Assembly (NCBI GenBank): GCA_944474755.1
Contig: OX104117.1
Span: 81,196,926 to 81,260,925 of the forward strand
Length of the DNA: 64,000 bases
Reading direction: 5' to 3'
Origin: Limnoperna fortunei
Lineage: Eukaryota; Mollusca; Bivalvia; Mytilida; Modiolidae
The notes beneath the pieces are model-generated. The model saw nothing but the letters and a program-made list of their open reading frames with translations, did no database searches and was not told the origin of the DNA. How positions within the stretch are numbered: the first letter of the stretch is position 1; each line of letters opens with the position of its first letter. The translations under genes and the position numbers were made by a program. Positions 25,680 through 36,800 of the stretch are shown here, piece by piece.

Positions 25680-26699
25680 AACTTTGAATTCTTCAATTAA
25701 AGGATTTACGTAAGTTATTCGTATATCTTGGTCTAATGTCACTCTGCCTTTTACTTCCTTTCAAATTAAACATCTAACATTTTATTCCTTCATAATAAAA
25801 CAAAAATATTAATTTTAATTTGATAATAGACAAGCAAGAAAAATATTTAAGCCATTTATAAATATTTAGAAAATAAAGGTATACCAATTTATTTCATTTT
25901 CAATTAAAATAAACTTTAATTATTTTTTTACCAAAATCTTTTAATCATTAATATATGTTTTCAATACTGTAAAACTGTAAAGAATTCTGTACCTGAATAT
26001 ACACATAATATGCATTATGGTTAGCAGTAGTTTTTAAATAACATTTTCGGTTGAAAAGAAAATATGTTTTCGCGCATGTAATTTCAAAACTAGAGTAGAA
26101 AGTCTAGTTTTTGTTTTCCGCTCACTAGCTATTAACTTGCTATTTGTTCCTTTAAAACAAAGATGAAAGTCAAATTGTGTTGGTCAATGTTAAGTCTTAT
26201 ACCAAAACCTAATTAAATAATGCTTTAAGGCATTTTTCTAAATATAAGTTTAAACTTCCTCAGGATGATCGATAAAGTTCATTGAAACTACTGCGGGCAA
26301 CTTACTGATATGTCTAAACACTTTAATATAAGGATGTGTTTTCCAATTAAAATATAAGTTACCTATACCTGTTAGCAATACTCTAAAGGTTCATTCGTTG
26401 TTGTAATATTGTTTTGAATAAAATTCTAGTATGATAAAAATGTTGTTTTAACACAAAAGATATTGTTAATCTTGTCTTACAGCTTGCTGCGATTGAGCTA
26501 ACTCAATAAATTTGAAATCGTATTACGCTTTGTATCCAGATATGGACCTTGTTCATTGTTAAGGTCTATCTACCCCTAAATAATGTGTGTGTGTGTGTGT
26601 TTGTATGCTCTGTGTGTACATGAACCAGTAAATTGTGAGAAATGATTTAATTTAACATTCCGCTATATTGATGTTTTGTCCCACAACAATGTTAATTTG
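25680..26699. other. Intergenic, no feature recognised
   Basis: AT-rich and without coding pattern. A short (GT)n run occurs at about 26584-26600. Confidence 0.4.
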
Positions 26700-27290
26700 G
26701 TGACTATTTACATTCAATTTACCCTAGCGAGCTTGAAACTAAAGACACCACCAATACACTAAGGTCAGCCTCTTACTTAGACCTACTTCTAGAAATAGAC
26801 TCAGGAAAACTACCAATTAGACTCTATGACAAACGTGATGACTTCAACTTTCCCTTTGTAAACTTCCCGTTCATCGACAGCAAGATTCCAGCAGCTCCAG
26901 CGTATGGTGTGTACATTTCATAACTTATACGTTATTCCCATTTTATGGTCGTCACCATGACTTAATAAATCGTTATGGGAAATCAGTGTTTCACATACGA
27001 TCTGACATATTCGCTGAGTCATAGGTAGTTTTTCTTTTTCCTGGATTTGACATTTCCCTAGACATGACAATGAGTAACTCGACGGCTGGGATGTCTAATT
27101 AGAGGCAGGCATTGCTTACTTGTCCGGAGCACTTGAGTGCACCCATAGTTTTTATTGGGTTCGGGTTACTCTCTGTGTTTAATGTTTTTGGTTTTTGTTT
27201 TGTGTTTTTTTGTATCCGGATTTGTAACTGTCCCTAGACTTTTGGCTCTTGTTGTTCGGTTGGTTTTCTTTGCTATATTCTTATACTGTT
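26700..27290 (+). pseudogene. Retroelement RT fragment and 3' tail
   Basis: About 26728-26935 reads as a retroelement RT: ASYLDLLLEID, then RLYDKRDDFNFPFVNFPFID, then PAAPAYGVYIS followed by an in-frame stop where the family continues LIRYS. The rest to about 27290 is a non-coding tail with GAGCACTTGAGTGCACCC, GTTTTTATTGGGTTCGGGTT and TATCCGGATTTGTAACTGTC blocks, seen in part again at 19505-19640 and perhaps near 36940. I believe the family is Penelope-like or related, common in bivalves, but I am not certain of the class. Confidence 0.7.
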
Positions 27291-27646
27291 AAATTTAACG
27301 ATTTATTTTTTTTACTGATTCTGTTAATAACCCTTATTGCAGGAGTGTATAATTCTTTATTATTGTATAAAAATCGACTGGCGGCTATATATTTTTCACC
27401 TGCCTATCTCTCTATCTTTTGATTTTCCATAAGTTATTTTTACCTTATGTACTTCTACCTAATTTCCATTTGTTTTCCATTTTGTTGTTTTCTTCTGAGA
27501 TAGAACTAGAATTTGGGAAAAAAAGAAAGAAAAAATAAGAGGCAAGAAATAGCCCTTTAATTTATATCATTAACTGTGTTGTGTATAAAGGCCATCACTA
27601 TATGCATAATATTTAGTTGTATACAATGGGTATATACAGTAATTTG

Positions 27647-27913
27647 GGGGGCCTCGGTGGCCGAGTGGTCAAGGTAGTTCGTCTACTATTGATCACGTGG
27701 TCTGTCAACACTGAGATTGCGGGTTCGATTCTCACTGCAGGCAGGGTGTACTCGACTCCAATCTTAATTGACAAGGATTGCCATTTTTCCTACCGCAGGT
27801 CGGGGGTTTTCTCCGGGTACTCCGGCTTCCTCCCCCAATGAAAACTGGACGCCATGATATAGCTGAAAAATTGCTGAAAGTGGCGTTAAACACCATCAAA
27901 CAAACAAACAAAC
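27647..27913 (+). mobile_element. Full-length young SINE with 13-bp target-site duplication
   Basis: The best-preserved copy in the window: a tRNA-like head with intact box A-like (TGGCCGAGTGG) and box B-like (GGTTCGATTC) promoters, the central GGGTACTCCGGCTTCCTCCC block, a GCTGAAAGTGGCGTTAAAC domain and a CAAA-repeat tail. The 13-bp repeat ATACAGTAATTTG at 27634-27646 and 27914-27926 flanks it exactly. Both pol III boxes look usable. Confidence 0.95.
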
Positions 27914-27926
27914 ATACAGTAATTTG

Positions 27927-29440
27927 TTATTCTGAGCAGGATTGTATTGTCTCCCGTCTTCAGCATAATTGTATGTTATTTTATTACCTTAGACTATCGT
28001 GTTAAACAGTGCCGTGAAAGCATATTTATGATTTATAAAGTTACAACTTTGCTTATGTGTATTCCTTATTTGTCCTTTACACTGAAGGGCTTCTTATTAT
28101 CGGTAGTGTGTTCCAAATTTTAATATTGTGTACCATAGTTAGTGGGCAGTTCCTTCTTACTTTTGACAGAGTTATCTCCCCAGTAACCCAAACTTAATTG
28201 CAGATATCAACTTTGAAACTATTAAAAGTATCGCAAAATAACATTGTTTGTTGTAATGGTCCGTAATGGATCACGAAAAGGTAACACAGGGTTAAGTTTT
28301 GACGATTTATTATTACAATTATTAATATCACATTGCTTCTCTGGTGACCAGCATATCTCTCATTAACGGGTTTGTAAATCACACATGTATAAAAAGTTGT
28401 TTATAAAGAATTATTCGTAAAAACTTCATTTGGAACAGCACCCACTAACAATGATGGCTCTGACTTGTTGAAACCAATACCAATATTAAGTTGTTAAAGT
28501 CTTGTGTTTAGTATACAAATATACAGTTCTGATGATATTTTTCTGCTCTACAGTTGAGCTATAAGGTCACACATATGTACTTATTTTACAGTATAATGGT
28601 GCGTACATTTCAATCTTATAAAGTTTACATTTAGTATATCTTTTTGTATTTTAACTAGCTAATTATTTCACAAAAATATGTGAAATCTTAAAAGATTTAT
28701 TTTTCAGTGGTCCAGCGGACCTTGGAAAAATAACCCTTTCTTGATTTAATAATTATGGGTATTATCTTCTTTAAAGGTCATACTTTTAGATTATAACCTT
28801 AATATTGAAATCAATACTAGAATAAAATAGATGTGAAGGAATAACTGCTTTTTCCACTTTATTGTTTAAGAATGTACTCGTGAGTAAAATTCTAGTTTTA
28901 GAATCATGTAGTTATAAAAGATGTATGATATTAAAATTTTAAAGAGTTATGTTGTGGTTGGTAATAAATACAGTACCATCGTTTGAAATTGTAACCAACC
29001 GGCACAATTAAGTGAGATGTTATTCATATTTCTTCATCTTGTTTAGTTGGTCACACCAATGTTGGAACACTAGGTTTATGGGTATAACTGCTAACATGAT
29101 TGTAAGCGATATTAACAACAGCAAAACCCAACTTTACATCATATACATATTATATCACGTCTCAACAGCAGACAAAAAAACTACCACAACTACGTTGTTA
29201 GGTACTGTAGGTTTAACACAGTAGTTACAATGGGGTGCTGTAGATGCCAACACGTAAAACGCCTCGTTTCAAACTGGGTTCATGTAGCTTTAAATTGCAA
29301 GTATGCTAAATTTTCTATTTTTAGTAAATAAACCTTTATTTTCAAAAGAAAACTTACCAGTTCACTATTATTTCGATTTCCACTGGGAACTTTCATGATC
29401 TTTTATGTAACATGTTTGTTAACTTGTTCTAATAATTTAC
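27927..29440. other. Intergenic, no feature recognised
   Basis: No domain or gene structure seen. A short open stretch at 29012-29200 has no recognisable homology. Confidence 0.4.
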
Positions 29441-30110
29441 TTTTACTAATTATCAGAATTACAGTCGCCGAATATATTAAATTTGAGTAGCCCATACTAT
29501 TTGTATTAGTTTTTAAGAAATAATTGTAAGTAAATAGGAAGCTGTCTAAATTGGACATTTATAGTTTAAAAATTAGATTAAGAGATGTAATTGTATTTGT
29601 TAAATTTTCTCCATCATAACTTATTATATAATTATGTTCAGATTTGTCGATTTGCAATGTTGATTCTAAATCTACATGCAAAGTTAAATCTTATTTTATA
29701 AATAGGGGCATCGGTCGCCGTGTGGTTAAGGGAGATGATCATCTATGATTTATCACGTGGTCTGTTAACATCAAGGTTATCAGTTCGAACCTAACTGCAG
29801 GCAAGGTGTGCTCGACTCCAATTTAATTCACAAAAATTGCCCATTTTTCTCCGAAGGTCGGGGGTTTTCATCGGGTACTCCAGCTTCTTTCCCAATTGAT
29901 GTTAGACAACATGATACAATTGAACAATTGCTAAAATTGGAGTCAAATAAAAATAAACAAACAGTTAACATTTTAAAAGTTAAAGCACACAAATAAAAGT
30001 TCCAAAGCACTGACTTACTACACATACGTATGTGGGAGAACACATATGGGGAATCGGGTTAAGGAAATGCGTCTTACAAGTTTCAATTTTTGTTTAATTA
30101 CGTCTTACCA
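29440..30110 (+). repeat. Old duplicated segment, copy 1 of 3
   Basis: This aligns by eye with 32510-33290 and 53015-54185. The shared order is an AATTACAGTC-type block, an AT-rich block ending TATATAATTATGTT, a SINE at the same place, then TACTACACATA-x-GTATGT (30016, 33208). The SINE therefore inserted before the segment was copied. A SINE fills 29704-29965. Confidence 0.7.
29704..29965 (+). mobile_element. Old SINE (duplicated segment copy 1)
   Basis: Full-length but diverged SINE: head GGGGCATCGGTCGCCGTGTG, box B-like AGTTCGAACC, central GTCGGGGGTTTTCATCGGGT, tail AAATAAAAATAAACAAACAG. It is about as decayed as the copies at 32922 and 53813, which occupy the same position in paralogous segments. 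Confidence 0.85.
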
Positions 30111-30204
30111 TTGGACACAACTTTAAGCTTCACTGTTTACATTTTGTTCAAGTTTCAACTTGTACGAGTTGTTTTTAATATCTCATTAATGATAAATTAG
30201 TATA

Positions 30205-31683
30205 AACTCACTCAAAAAACGCGACATATAAAAAACAAAAAATGGAAATTTTACTTCATATGCTATTTAAAGAATTAATCATATATAACTAATTGATACA
30301 GAAATGTAAAAATTGGCACACTTCTTGTTCATGAGTTCTTTTACCATGGAATATAACACCTTGTCGCATATTGTCAATAAAGCACGCAAAAATGTCAGTA
30401 TCTGTTGTGCTCACCATTTGCTAGTCACACAGCCCTTACTTTTCTTGGCAAGGATTCAATAAAACGTTGAGTAGGAACAAGCGGTATCCTTTGCCACTCA
30501 TACTGAAGTGCCACCTCTATTTCTTGCAGATTTTGCGGCGGTGGTTGTCGTTATTGTGTTAAGATTATGAGATCGTGATGGCCAACGTATCACATTTGAC
30601 ATTCTATTGCTCTAAAAAAGAATTAGTGTTACACGTGCTGTATGTGGTTTGGTATTAATGTGTTGAAAAATTACTCTTTGAATGTCAATTACGGGCAATA
30701 AATGCGGCCGTTTAAATTCGTCTCTATACCTAATGGCATTAAGATTGCCTTGGATATGTATCAGCTGTGTGTTCCTGGCGTAAGAGATAGCGGCCCACAT
30801 CATAATACTGCCAAAATTGTCTCTTTCTACAACACAGTTTTGCGCAAAACGTTCATTTCGGCGCCTGTACTCTTGTTTGCGACAATTTCGCTTTTCAAGC
30901 TGAAAACGTGACTCAACGCTGAACCACACTCTTCTCCAGTTCTGTAAATTCCATACACGAACGGAAGTACATCATCTAGCCCTTGCTTGGCGGTCTTGGT
31001 GTCTCAGTGGGGCTCATACGTAGGGTCTTTTTGCCCTCAATCCATGAGAACGTAACCGATTGCGTACTGTCTGTGGTGATATACGGCGCAACCAAGGGAC
31101 TTTTACAGCTGTTTCTGTTGCAGCAATAGTCCTGTTCAGTAGATGGAATAATCTACTGTAACAATCCTGCGCTCGAGTTGTAACAGGCGGACGCCCTGAA
31201 CGTAGTAGGTCTGTCGTAGGACCAAGCTGCGGTAGCGTCTCCGAAGACGTTAAATTGTACTACGATGAACATTGTACGTTCTGGCAACAACATTCTGTGA
31301 TTCCCCGGCCTCGATTCGACCTAAAGCGATATTCCGGGTAGCAGCATCTAACCTTGGTATAGCGTGACCTCGTCAGAACATATAGTACTAATGCAATCAA
31401 GAAAAGAAATAAGGGGGGTTATACCAATTGTCTAAGTTAAATACCCATGATTTGCACGTGAAAGTCGAACGTGTTTTTATCAATGCGTTAATCGTAGTGT
31501 GTTCCTGATTTAGACCACAGTCGTTCACGGGTGGATGAACTTAAATGCTTTCTCCTGGAAACCTTTAATTAAGGTGTATTCATGATATTGTTTATATATA
31601 TTTAATTATTTATAGGTTATTTGTCCGCAAAAAAATGATTTGAAAAAAATTATCCAGTGGTGAGATTCTTTTTTGAGTGAGTA
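30205..31683 (-). mobile_element. Tc1/mariner DNA transposon, inactive
   Basis: Terminal inverted repeats of about 15 bp (ACTCACTCAAAAAA at both ends) are flanked by TA at 30203-30204 and 31684-31685, the target of this superfamily. The length, about 1.48 kb, is normal for an autonomous element. It carries a decayed minus-strand transposase. It lies between copies 1 and 2 of the duplicated segment. Confidence 0.88.
30611..31360 (-). pseudogene. Tc1-like transposase, decayed
   Basis: The minus strand shows the N-terminal helix-turn-helix region (LDAATRNIALGRIEAGESQ, NVHRSTI) at about 31355-31255, then frameshifts and stops. The DDE core follows, open from about 30929: WFSVESRFQLEKRN, SIMMWAAISY, IHIQGNLNAIRYRDEF, VIFQHINTKPHTARV. 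Relative to the family pattern (SDESRF and QQDNARPH), both of these catalytic aspartates are replaced (V and I here), so the enzyme is dead even apart from the frameshifts. Confidence 0.9.
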
Positions 31684-31685
31684 TA

Positions 31686-32509
31686 TTATTAAACCCTTAA
31701 CTATAATAAGAACGAGTTAATTTAAATTCTAAACCATAGATTCCTATTTTCTGTGCTAAAAATATTTTTTGAAAGATTTAGAATGAATATCACAAATTGG
31801 ACCTACAATCTAGAGTGATTCCTTGACTGATGACTTAAATCGTATGTTGCCCTCATGAATGAATTCGCCGTTAAAGAACACCTATATATTTTACACAGTC
31901 AAATGGTAAGGATATTCTCAATTACGTTCCCGTCATTCATCTCGTTCTTGACTTCTCACCGATTTGACCATAAGTTACACATAGTACATGTATCACTTGT
32001 GGCGAAATATTTGGTAAATCTTAATAAAAGCTTAAAATCACTTTGTTCACAGCAGTTTGTCTGTTTATATGTTGAATGAATTGCATATTTAGGTTTGTTT
32101 TGATATTCAGTTTTCTGTATTTAAGGCTTTGTTATGTCTTTAAATGTCAGTTATGTTTATTTTTAACTGTATAGCAAACATGTACAATGTCATAGTTCTA
32201 TGTTTTGTTTAGTCTGGAGTATAATTAAAATTATTTAACTTATGTATTAATTCTTTTACAAAACAGTATAATGTTGTACATTTTTTATACATATCTATTT
32301 TAAACAAAACTTGTCAGTTTTCATGGGGTACAGTGCTGCTCGTTCCTTCTAACATGTCTAAGGGAGGTGAATAAGAGAAACTCTCTCGTTGGGGTTGTCA
32401 CTTAATAATAATGAAGGTCTCACCGCTGACCAGCGGCAGTTACAACGGTCTACCATTTGTTCCACCACATTTACCGAATCAATTTATTGTTATTTACGCT
32501 TAAATCAGT
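31686..32509. other. Intergenic, no feature recognised
   Basis: AT-rich sequence with scattered short open frames but no recognisable domain. Confidence 0.4.
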
Positions 32510-33290
32510 CAAGGTAAATGAATATATAATTACAGTCATGGGATTGTATTAAACTTGTGTAGCGCGTATATTTTTTTTAGTAATTAATCTTATTTCATTT
32601 TTATAAAGATATCACAATTTTTTAATTGAATTTATTAAATAGTATACCGTTTTACTGTAACACACTTTAGCATATATAAAAGATCAAGTAGTCTGTTGTA
32701 TACTTCCTTGTAGAGTAACTTTTTTTTAAATATAATAGGAAAATAATTTTGCAGGTAAGAATACGACGATGTCATAAATTGCGCATTTATTTTTTAAAAT
32801 TTAGTATTACAATATCTAATATATACTTTAATTTTATTGGTCAGTTTGTTTCGGGATAATTTATTATATAATTATGTTAAGATCATGTTGATTCTTATTT
32901 TAAATCTATTTCAAAAAGCTGGGTCCTCGGTGGCTTAGTGGTATTTACTATTGAGCAAGAGGTCTGTCAAGACTAAAGTTTTCAGTTCGAGTCTAACTGC
33001 GGGTAGGGGCAGCTCGACTGCAATCTAATTGACAAGAATTGCCCGTTTTCCCCTCTGAAGATTTGGGTTTTAATAGGGCACTCCGGCTTCTTACCCAATG
33101 AAAATTGGACATGATATCACTGAACAAAGGTATTTAACTAGAAATAAATGAACAATACATATTTTTAAGTAAGAAGCCATACATTCAAGTTTTAAAGCAT
33201 TGATGTACTACACATAAGTATGTAATATAACCCTTATTATTTAATCCTACCGGCAGTAATTTTTGTTTGTTATATCTCTAACTGTACACA
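32510..33290 (+). repeat. Old duplicated segment, copy 2 of 3
   Basis: Paralogous to 29440-30110 and 53015-54185. At its left edge (about 32480-32520, TTAAATCAGTCAAGGTAAATG) it lacks the 626-bp element that interrupts copy 3 at 52371, and so gives an approximate empty site for it. Confidence 0.65.
32922..33152 (+). mobile_element. Old SINE (duplicated segment copy 2)
   Basis: Head TCCTCGGTGGCTTAGTGG, box B-like AGTTCGAGTC, AGCTCGACTGCAATCTAATT, CACTCCGGCTTCTTACCCAA, and a truncated 3' domain. It occupies the same position as the SINEs at 29704 and 53813. Confidence 0.82.
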
Positions 33291-33653
33291 ATTACTATGC
33301 ATGCTCCACTGTCTTTAGGAAAAGACGATATGTTTAGTAAATTTTGTTTATTCATATCTCTATGTAAAGTAAAATATGTTCAACTATCACAGTAAAAATA
33401 TTCGACAAAAGAAGGAACTATTTAAACATAGCTACAGCAATCAACATTTTGTGTGTGCATTTGTAAAACGTAAATGTGACCTTTAACAATAACCCGTATT
33501 TACATATATTCAGAATTAGATTATTGTCAATTGACTTGTCCATAGTATAGTTAGTCCATAGTGCGGAATGATGGTAATAAACAAATATCTGATGTACAAT
33601 GTACTTTGTGGTGATGTCTTTCTAGAAACAATAGATAAACGCATAATATTTAC

Positions 33654-33896
33654 CTGGAATCATCAAAGATGATATTTTCCCCTTCGCACTACAAACAGTA
33701 CACAGGATATCGTGATGGCCAAGTCCATCTTTCATACTGTTTGGCGTATTAAAATTATATAGTCTATATTCAGCTACAAATAAATACGAATAAGCGTCAT
33801 TTACTCTAAGTTGTTTTGCAGTATACAGGTCATTTGGTAAGCAGATCCGGTTCACACTTGTTCCAGAATGAGAGTAGGCACCACCTCCAAGTTGTC
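33654..33896 (-). CDS. C4-like globular domain exon
   Basis: Acceptor TTTTTAG, donor GTAAAT, symmetric phase 1-1. It encodes 81 residues with the family's GGxYSHSG and ICLP motifs, a paired C-x2-C (LCTVC) and the MIPG end where an intron is usual. This is the clearest evidence for the gene. Confidence 0.82.
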
Positions 33897-36800
33897 CTAA
33901 AAACACAGTCATTGTAATTTAAAATATTTGTGATTTGTAATTAAATACGTGAAATAGATTCTAAACTTATGGAGGCATTAATTAATGAGGTTTGATGTTA
34001 GTTTGAAGGCATACAACTCAACTTTCCCATACTGTACTAAATAGGATTAAAGTGAAACGGGATTAACGGCGTTTCAGAACATGACGCCTGGCTGTTTAAA
34101 GGTTATATTTAAACATTTTACTAAAATGTTGTTAAATGTGTTTAATGCTACCAAACTAGCTGCAGTAGATCAGCCGACGATATCACGTGGAAGACTTGAA
34201 ATCTTTTAACAAATATTTTAATATCGACTTTATTGTTTATAGGCTTCAATGTGCTTTACACAATTTTGTAATAACAATCTTGTTTTCATTAATTCGCGCG
34301 ATTGGGTTCCATCGGTGATTTTGTTTCGTTTCCAAATAACGCATATCTTGTCTTTGTAAAATCGCGTGATTTGGTATAAACCTTAAGTTTTTTAACCGAT
34401 TAAAGAGAATTAACCTAAAACATTTCATCCCCGCTATAAAATAATTATAAATATGTTACAGGGTGTGCATGGCTACACATATGTTTTTTAACAGATTAAA
34501 GAGAATTAACCTAAAACATTTCATCCCCGCTATAAAATAATTATAAAATCTGTTACAGGGTGTGCATGGCTACAGATATGTATAGAGTCAATGAAAAATA
34601 TCATATCCGACATTGGATTCAGCTTCGCCATATATAAAGTTTATAGATATTCAGCCAAGCCATATATTTCCGTATTTTTCTGCAACTGACAGCACTTTAT
34701 TTGGTCCTATTGATGCAACAGATAAAAGATAAAAATAGAAGAAAATCAAGTCCATACAGTTTCCTAATGTTTGCTGGAACTTCCCAATAACAAAATGCGA
34801 ACACGCATTCATGCATGACACTGTATTTACAAAGTCGTTATAACGCTAAACTGAAATTGTTATACTACATAGAAAAAAATTCAAATTGACACCATACGAA
34901 AGCAATTTTATGTGAGTATTTTAATTTCATAATATGTTCCTAAATCAATACCGATGGTTTGTTATTGCACGTAAAATAAAACAAAATAAGAAAATAGGTT
35001 TTATCATTTACCTGTATAAATTAAATCACTCTTATTTCCACAAATTGTTCTACCCATCGTGTGAAAACTGCACCTACAACACAAAATTGATAATCAAGTT
35101 ACGAAAATTGTTTATTTAAGCGTATCAACAACAATTCGTTAGTAACGAGTTTTACGTCGGTATATCTGTAAATTAACTAAGGAAAATGTCTGCCATAATA
35201 AAATCTGACAATTGTTTTTTATGTAAGGAGCATTATTCATTCAATGTTGCCAGAACAGATACTAATTTAATATTTGACGCCTGCATGTTGATATTGGATT
35301 AATAAATGCAGTTATTTAGTTCATTTAACTCAAAAAGACATTTGACATATTCGTTACTCTGTCACGAGGCGTGGAGACATTTCATTTTATACTAATTTCT
35401 TTTTTGAAGCTCGGATCGAATCATTTTAGCGTAACTCGTCTTTTGTAATGTTCTGCAATTTTTTATCGACAGCATTTACATAACTCTGATTCAAATTTGA
35501 TTCTCTAAAATGTTCGTATACCTTCTTCCAACTAACTGTAGCTCTGAACATAAATTTTATTTGAACGATCTTCTACAAACTTTATTTTTCTACTAACTAG
35601 AATTTCAAGACGGACATTATTCAAACTAAAACACAAAAAAATAGCAAATGACTAACAACTGTTGTGTGATGTGAATTAATATTTCAGAATTGAAGATTAA
35701 TTTTAGATTTAAGCGTACCGTAATCATTATTTGCAGTGACGTCCGCTATTACTTTTTGTAGTTGTTGTGTAATGGATTTTTGAGCAGATTTAATGTAATT
35801 TATCTCTTTTTCCATAAGCAGCAAATGCTGCCTATCAACATTTTCATCTTTACACTCAGTTGGGGTTTTGGCTGAAACAAAAACCGACAACACGAAAACA
35901 AAAGATATTCAAAAGTAAAGTTAAAATTTAGCATTTTTAACTTTGGACGTGATAAAAAAATTGATGAACGTGGCAAATAGCCAAACTTTAACAAACAAAC
36001 AGCCAATACAAAATACAAAATAGCTTAACACAAATATTGTTAAAAGAATAGCTAAAATTGTGTAGTTACAATTCTTTTCAATACTTGTAACTTCTGTATC
36101 AATAAATAACTAAAAATGTTTTTTTTAAAGTAGAGATTTTCATTCAACATTAATGTCATCATCAATGCAAAAATAAAATAAGTGTTTACCTCGGATGTTC
36201 TGCAAATTTGCATCGCATTTATTCAGTAATTTGTTTACGCTGTGAATCACATCATTTGATTTTCCTTGAAATAAAACCAGAAACTCTCAACAACATGTAC
36301 CACACAACTCAATTACATTGGCAATGAAATAAGCCTTTCCCCTTTAGTTACCGATTTGCATAAACAACATTTTTTTTTAAACTGTACAATGAATATTTTG
36401 TTTGGTTTTACTTGGTTCAATATCTACATTATGGTCAGTCGTCTGCGTTCTTTGCAGCGTAATAACGTTTTTGTGGTGTTTTTGAATTATTGGATTTTAC
36501 GCCACCTTTTGCCTTAGAATGACCTTCACATTTTTGAGTTTTTTGTTTTTGTTTGTTTGTTTGCTTTATTTGTTTTTTTTTTCTTTTTTATGAACAATGA
36601 TAACGCAATACATTCAGCAGGAAAACTAATAATTCATGTCAATTAAAGTTGGATTCGAGCAGAATCTACGTGCAATAAATTCAAATTCGTAACATCTGTT
36701 CTTACACTTGTACACGACCTACTCCTTTCTCCAGCGCATCAACGAATCATTGAACGATTTATGAGCTAAGAAATATCGAATAGAACCATACTGAAATCCC

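Noticed and set aside
27647..27740. Genuine tRNA gene (tRNA-Ser/Leu-like head)
   Set aside because: The tRNA-like part continues directly into the SINE body with target-site duplications, and it recurs in many decayed copies; it is a SINE promoter.
29012..29224. Possible decayed copy of receptor exon 2 (VGHTNVGTLGLW compared with VGNASGISMFGLW)
   Set aside because: The similarity is short, the frame stops immediately and the flanks do not align; it could be chance.
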